Assembly (NCBI GenBank): GCA_021780355.1
Contig: JAJXYX010000057.1
Coordinates: forward strand, 1 to 35,461
Length of the DNA: 35,461 nucleotides
DNA from: a bacterium
GTDB lineage: Bacteria; Chlamydiota; Chlamydiia; Chlamydiales; SM23-39
Direction of reading: 5' to 3'
This document shows, one piece after another, positions 32,405 to 35,461 of the stretch. Below the pieces are notes generated by a model. It saw only the letters and a program-made list of their open reading frames with translations, was not told where the DNA came from and made no database searches. Position numbers and translations under genes: made by a program. Numbering within the stretch: the stretch's first letter is position 1; every line of letters starts with the position of its first letter.

Positions 32405-33938
32405 GAGGCGCCCTTTGTTTTAGAAAAAATGTCGCTTTATAGTGCTGAGAAGAGGCTTCCCATCCAATCGCTTGCTTTGTGTCGATAAATTGATCCTCTT
32501 TTAATAAGGCCTCGTGTAATTTTCGGGCATTGGTCGAGTTGTTTGTTGCAAATTCAAGATCCACTTGCACTTTGTACTCTTCTTTTAAAGAACCGATTTT
32601 CGGAAAATGAACTAATCGATAGGACATATTTTTCCATTCAATCGGATCTCCCTGATCTGCAAAAGCCGTTAGAAGAGGATGATGCGAAAGCCAGTCAAGC
32701 AGCTCTGCTACTTTGGGAACTGTAAGCGTATAGGAAGGTTGTTTATCTATGTCCTCCAAGGCTTTCATCCATTGGCGCAGGATGGTGGAGACGGGATGTT
32801 TTTCCGCCATCAGAGAGGCTTTGAGCTCAGGGTCGTGGCGAGAGAGAAGTTTATCTATCGATTGAATCATGGATTGTTCTTGATATCGGTCTGCATATTG
32901 GCTCCATGTCCATAGGCTTGCGCTTCCCAAGAGCGAGCAAAGAAAAAGACATAGTGAAAACCATCCAGCTTTTTTCCAATTTTTTCGCGGGAAAAACTCG
33001 TGTTGTAAAAATTGAATCGACTGATCATCGGGTAGAGTTTCTTCTAGGGCTAGACCGATGCTAATGGCATATTTGTGTTCTTCTAGAGGGGGAGGAAGTT
33101 TTTTTTCTGTTGTAATGGCGTCTTGTATGCTTTCGAGCAAATATTCTCGAAGGTGGACGAACACATCTGTTCTTCCTGTAAAGAAAATAGGGCACGAAGG
33201 CGATTGCCGGGAAAAAGCGTAAATGACTTTTGCTAGTTCTTTTCTTTTTTCTGTTAGTTTTTGATAAAGATGGGGATTTAGTTGAGATTTCAGTTGCAAT
33301 ACATCGATTTGTTTAGCTACCTCTTCTACTTCTTTTTGCAGCAGTGTTTTTTTCCGATCTTCCCAGAGAGCTTCCAAAAGTTCTTCAACGCCTCCTGAAA
33401 GAGAAAAAGATTTTTTAAGCCTTCCTTTTTCAATCCATAGGCAAGTCCATTCGCTTGAACCGAGATCAACGAAAAAACCTTTCTGCAGGCCCGGATATTT
33501 CCAAAGAGCGTAACGGACGAGAGCTTGCGGCACTGCAGCGACTCGATCTGGGGAGATTTCTAAAGAAGAATAAAAATTGAGGTGGGACCGAATCTCCTCT
33601 TTTAGAGCGGTAATATAGGTTGCTTCTGTGTTTTTTTCTTGCTTATTTTCGTAGAGAAGAGCGGCTGACAGCACTAAATCCGGAGGCAAATGGGACGTCG
33701 TTTCCGATTGGAACTGAAGGGCCTTTTCTAAATGCCGCTTTTTTTTGACTTTGAGAGAAAAGTGACGGATAAGCAGATCTTTTCCCGAGAGGCCTGTAAT
33801 AATTTTTCCTCTAAAACCTTTTTTGTAAAGCAGCTTTACACCGGAATCGAGGCCTAAAATTTCAACTCCTCGGCTATTAAATCGAAGGTAAGCGACGAGA
33901 AAGTGAGGGTGATCCTTATGAATGCCAACTGTTTGCAT
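32394..33938 (-). CDS. GspL/PilM-PilN-like actin-fold membrane protein
   Basis: A 514-aa protein from the ATG at 33938 (AGGAAA upstream; an in-frame ATG at 33965 would add nine residues). The N-terminal part resembles the actin-like PilM/GspL cytoplasmic domain: IITGLSGKDLLIRHF, GFFVDLGSSEWTCLWIEKGRL (read in pieces such as VDLGSSEWTCLW) and SLSGGVEELLEAL. One transmembrane helix (WFSLCLFLCSLLGSASLW) follows. The C-terminal part has a periplasmic ferredoxin-like segment (VQVDLEFATNNSTNARKLHEALL, in pieces). This is the architecture of GspL. From memory the C. trachomatis homologue (CT646) is uncharacterised, while that species has gspD/E/F-like genes elsewhere. Confidence 0.6.
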   Translation of the reverse strand: MQTVGIHKDHPHFLVAYLRFNSRGVEILGLDSGVKLLYKKGFRGKIITGLSGKDLLIRHFSLKVKKKRHLEKALQFQSETTSHLPPDLVLSAALLYENKQEKNTEATYITALKEEIRSHLNFYSSLEISPDRVAAVPQALVRYALWKYPGLQKGFFVDLGSSEWTCLWIEKGRLKKSFSLSGGVEELLEALWEDRKKTLLQKEVEEVAKQIDVLQLKSQLNPHLYQKLTEKRKELAKVIYAFSRQSPSCPIFFTGRTDVFVHLREYLLESIQDAITTEKKLPPPLEEHKYAISIGLALEETLPDDQSIQFLQHEFFPRKNWKKAGWFSLCLFLCSLLGSASLWTWSQYADRYQEQSMIQSIDKLLSRHDPELKASLMAEKHPVSTILRQWMKALEDIDKQPSYTLTVPKVAELLDWLSHHPLLTAFADQGDPIEWKNMSYRLVHFPKIGSLKEEYKVQVDLEFATNNSTNARKLHEALLKEDQFIDTKQAIGWEASSQHYKATFFLKQRAPHDF

Positions 33939-34093
33939 GAACGAATTTCCTGTAATGTAGATCATTTTACCTGCCTGACGCTTTTCAATCGAGGAAAGGG
34001 AATTTTAATCATAAAACTAAAAAATGTCTTACTATCTTTTCTCAGCATGACGAAAAATCTCCAGGCAGACTATACTCTTTGGGAGAGGAACTT

Positions 34094-34360
34094 ATGGACA
34101 TAAAAAATTATTTAGCATCGACAATTCATCTTTTATTCGTCAGTTACACAATGTGCATTTTCGTGCGGATTGTGATTTCTTGGTTTCCTAATTGGCAGCG
34201 CTACCACTTTTTTCGGTTTATTGCCTTTTGCACCGATCCTTTTTTAAACTTTTTTCGCCGTATTCTCCCCCCTCTAGGAGGAGTCTTGGATCTGAGCCCT
34301 ATTCTCGCCTTTTTTGTTTTAAGAATTTTAGAGACTTTTCTTTTGAGTCTACTTCGATGA
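34094..34360 (+). CDS. YggT-family membrane protein
   Basis: An 88-aa membrane protein with two hydrophobic segments and the family pattern YTMCIFVRIVISWFPNW, then CTDPFLNFFRRILPPLGGVLDLSPILAFFVL. YggT proteins occur in bacteria and plastids near cell-division or dehydrogenase genes; function is not firmly known. ATG 34094 has GGGAGAGGA upstream and an in-frame ATG lies at 34079. Stop overlaps the next gene by 4 bp, so the two are probably co-translated. Divergent from the GspL-like gene. Confidence 0.85.
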   Translation: MDIKNYLASTIHLLFVSYTMCIFVRIVISWFPNWQRYHFFRFIAFCTDPFLNFFRRILPPLGGVLDLSPILAFFVLRILETFLLSLLR

Positions 34361-35373
34361 AAAAACCGGCAAAGCTCACGTTTGGCTCTCTCTCTTTGCC
34401 TAGCAATATACTGTACGCCCCTTTAGCTGGCTGTTCCGATTTGCCGTACCGGCAGATGTCTTGCAAATATCGGCCGGGCATTGTCTATTGCGAAATGGTA
34501 AAAATTGATGCTCTCGTCCGCCATCATCCTGACACTTATCATCTTCTCGACTATACTCCTGACATGCATCCGATCGGCGCGCAAATTTGCGGCAGCAAAC
34601 CCAAGATGGCAGCAGAGGCTGCTCGGATTATCGAGAGTTTGGGGTTCGATGTCCTCGATTTTAACTGCGGCTGTCCTGTCGACAAGGTGACTAAAGATGG
34701 AAGCGGCTCGGGCATGTTGAAAAACCCCCAGCTGATCGGCGAGGTTCTTTCCCAAGTCATCTCTTCTGTCAAGATCCCTGTCACAGTCAAAATTCGGGCT
34801 GGTTGGGACGAGCAGTCGATTAACGCTGCAGAAATTACCCAGATCGCCGAAGCCGCCGGCGCAAAAGCCATCACGATTCATGGCCGTACTCGCGCTCAAG
34901 GCTACAAAGGGCCCGCTAATTGGGACTACATCCGAGAAGCAAAAGCGGTTGCTAAACAAATCCTAGTCATCGGAAATGGGGATGTTTTTGACGCCGAGAG
35001 TGCATCAAACCTCTTTTCCCACACGCAATGCGATGGCATTTTAGTCGCTCGAGGCACCATGGGACAGCCATGGATCGCAGAAGATATTCGCCGCCATCTC
35101 GCCGGTCAAGCTCCCCTCTCTCATACGATCCAATTTTATAAAACTCATCTTCTCGAACATTTTGAAGCCATCATCCAGTACCAATCAGAAAAGCAATCCC
35201 TCCTCGACATGCGGCGCGTAGGATGCTGGTATCTAAAAAAACTCGAAGGTGTCAAATCCCTTCGCATGCAAATTAACCGCGCCTCTTCCACTGCAGAAGT
35301 TTTCCGCCATCTCGAAGATTTCCCTTGGGAAACAGCAAAAATTTCACAACAAGTTCCAGTTTTTGAGGAATAA
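34357..35373 (+). CDS. dus: tRNA-dihydrouridine synthase (DusB-like)
   Basis: FMN-dependent reduction of uridine to dihydrouridine in tRNA. It is 339 aa from the ATG at 34357 (ATGA overlap with the YggT gene); the frame is open further upstream but that part is out of family. Motifs are the N-terminal LAPLAGCSDLPYR, the catalytic-region FNCGCPVDKVTKDGSGSGML (with the active-site Cys), KIRAGWDEQSIN, HGRTRAQGYKGPANWDYI and NGDVFD. Shares the DusB/NifR3 architecture with a C-terminal helical domain. From memory a dus gene lies next to the homologous block in C. trachomatis. Confidence 0.93.
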   Translation: MKKPAKLTFGSLSLPSNILYAPLAGCSDLPYRQMSCKYRPGIVYCEMVKIDALVRHHPDTYHLLDYTPDMHPIGAQICGSKPKMAAEAARIIESLGFDVLDFNCGCPVDKVTKDGSGSGMLKNPQLIGEVLSQVISSVKIPVTVKIRAGWDEQSINAAEITQIAEAAGAKAITIHGRTRAQGYKGPANWDYIREAKAVAKQILVIGNGDVFDAESASNLFSHTQCDGILVARGTMGQPWIAEDIRRHLAGQAPLSHTIQFYKTHLLEHFEAIIQYQSEKQSLLDMRRVGCWYLKKLEGVKSLRMQINRASSTAEVFRHLEDFPWETAKISQQVPVFEE

Positions 35374-35381
35374 CTTTTTTC

Positions 35382-35461
35382 TCGGGGCTTCGCCCCAAAC
35401 CCCACCAAAGGACTGCCGTCCTCTGGACTCCTTTTTGTTTTTATATAAAAAAAAATAGGAG
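35382..35461. repeat. Nested palindromic repeat, family A copy 4 (left arm; cut by window end)
   Basis: Reads CGGGGCTTCGCCCC, then ACCCCACCAAAGGACTGCC, then GTCCTCTGGACTCC, followed by the TTTTTATATAAAA centre; the window ends just after the centre. Matches the left arm of the copy at 18257-18382 closely. Lies 8 bases after the dus stop and may terminate its transcript. Confidence 0.88.

Overview
The window looks like chromosome from a member of the order Chlamydiales outside the classical Chlamydia genus (a Waddlia-, Simkania-, Estrella- or Parachlamydia-like organism). The reasons are: a Cys/Pro-rich major-outer-membrane-like porin (27932-29137); gene neighbourhoods that, from memory, match Chlamydia trachomatis order (a small conserved protein next to ung; a GlmU-like beta-helix protein next to ispA; recA; then dus, a YggT-like gene, two membrane genes, a lipoprotein and 5-formyl-THF cyclo-ligase); and a mid-40s GC impression with AT-richer accessory patches. 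These synteny statements are recalled, not computed.

Layout. 175-8072: a tightly overlapping accessory operon on the + strand (outer-membrane factor, RND pump, membrane-fusion protein, P3A-type H+-ATPase). 8217-9335: tRNA-Pro(GGG) and a conserved small gene on the - strand, with ung divergent. 9338-12813: a large palindrome, an MFS transporter, a second palindrome family, an EmrA/HlyD-like protein and an Rsm22-type rRNA methyltransferase. 12871-16396: a small hypothetical gene, a Pht-like MFS transporter, an inverted-repeat element, a small - strand gene and a TrmA/RlmD-type m5U methyltransferase. 16390-16526: a dense 9-mer/inverted-repeat array. 16666-19457: GlmU-like acyltransferase-domain protein, IspA, palindrome, RecA.

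19529-23095 is an AT-richer island of four consecutive small proteins, each with an N-terminal signal peptide and glycosyltransferase-like sequence (GT11-like, GT47/exostosin-like, and two GT-A-like). It is followed by glk (glucokinase) overlapping a GH63 glucosidase by 4 bp, so released glucose could be phosphorylated directly. 26920-27308 is an AT-rich gap with a 191-bp palindrome. After it come a Nudix hydrolase, the porin, a small Cys-rich secreted protein, and a - strand operon (33938 to 29978) encoding a GspL/PilM-N-like protein, a GspM/PilO-like membrane protein, a MORN-type lipoprotein and 5-formyl-THF cyclo-ligase. A YggT protein and a tRNA-dihydrouridine synthase close the window.

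The most unusual material is non-coding. One family of nested palindromes occurs four times (10825, 18257, 23196, 35382). A second family shares a GACTCAAGAATCGGCT-type core but has permuted architecture at 9338 and 27091. A third inverted-repeat element lies at 14638. Other notable points are a coding sequence that ends inside a tRNA gene, an RND pump lacking two proton-relay residues beside a proton-pumping ATPase, and the cluster of exported glycosyltransferase-like proteins.
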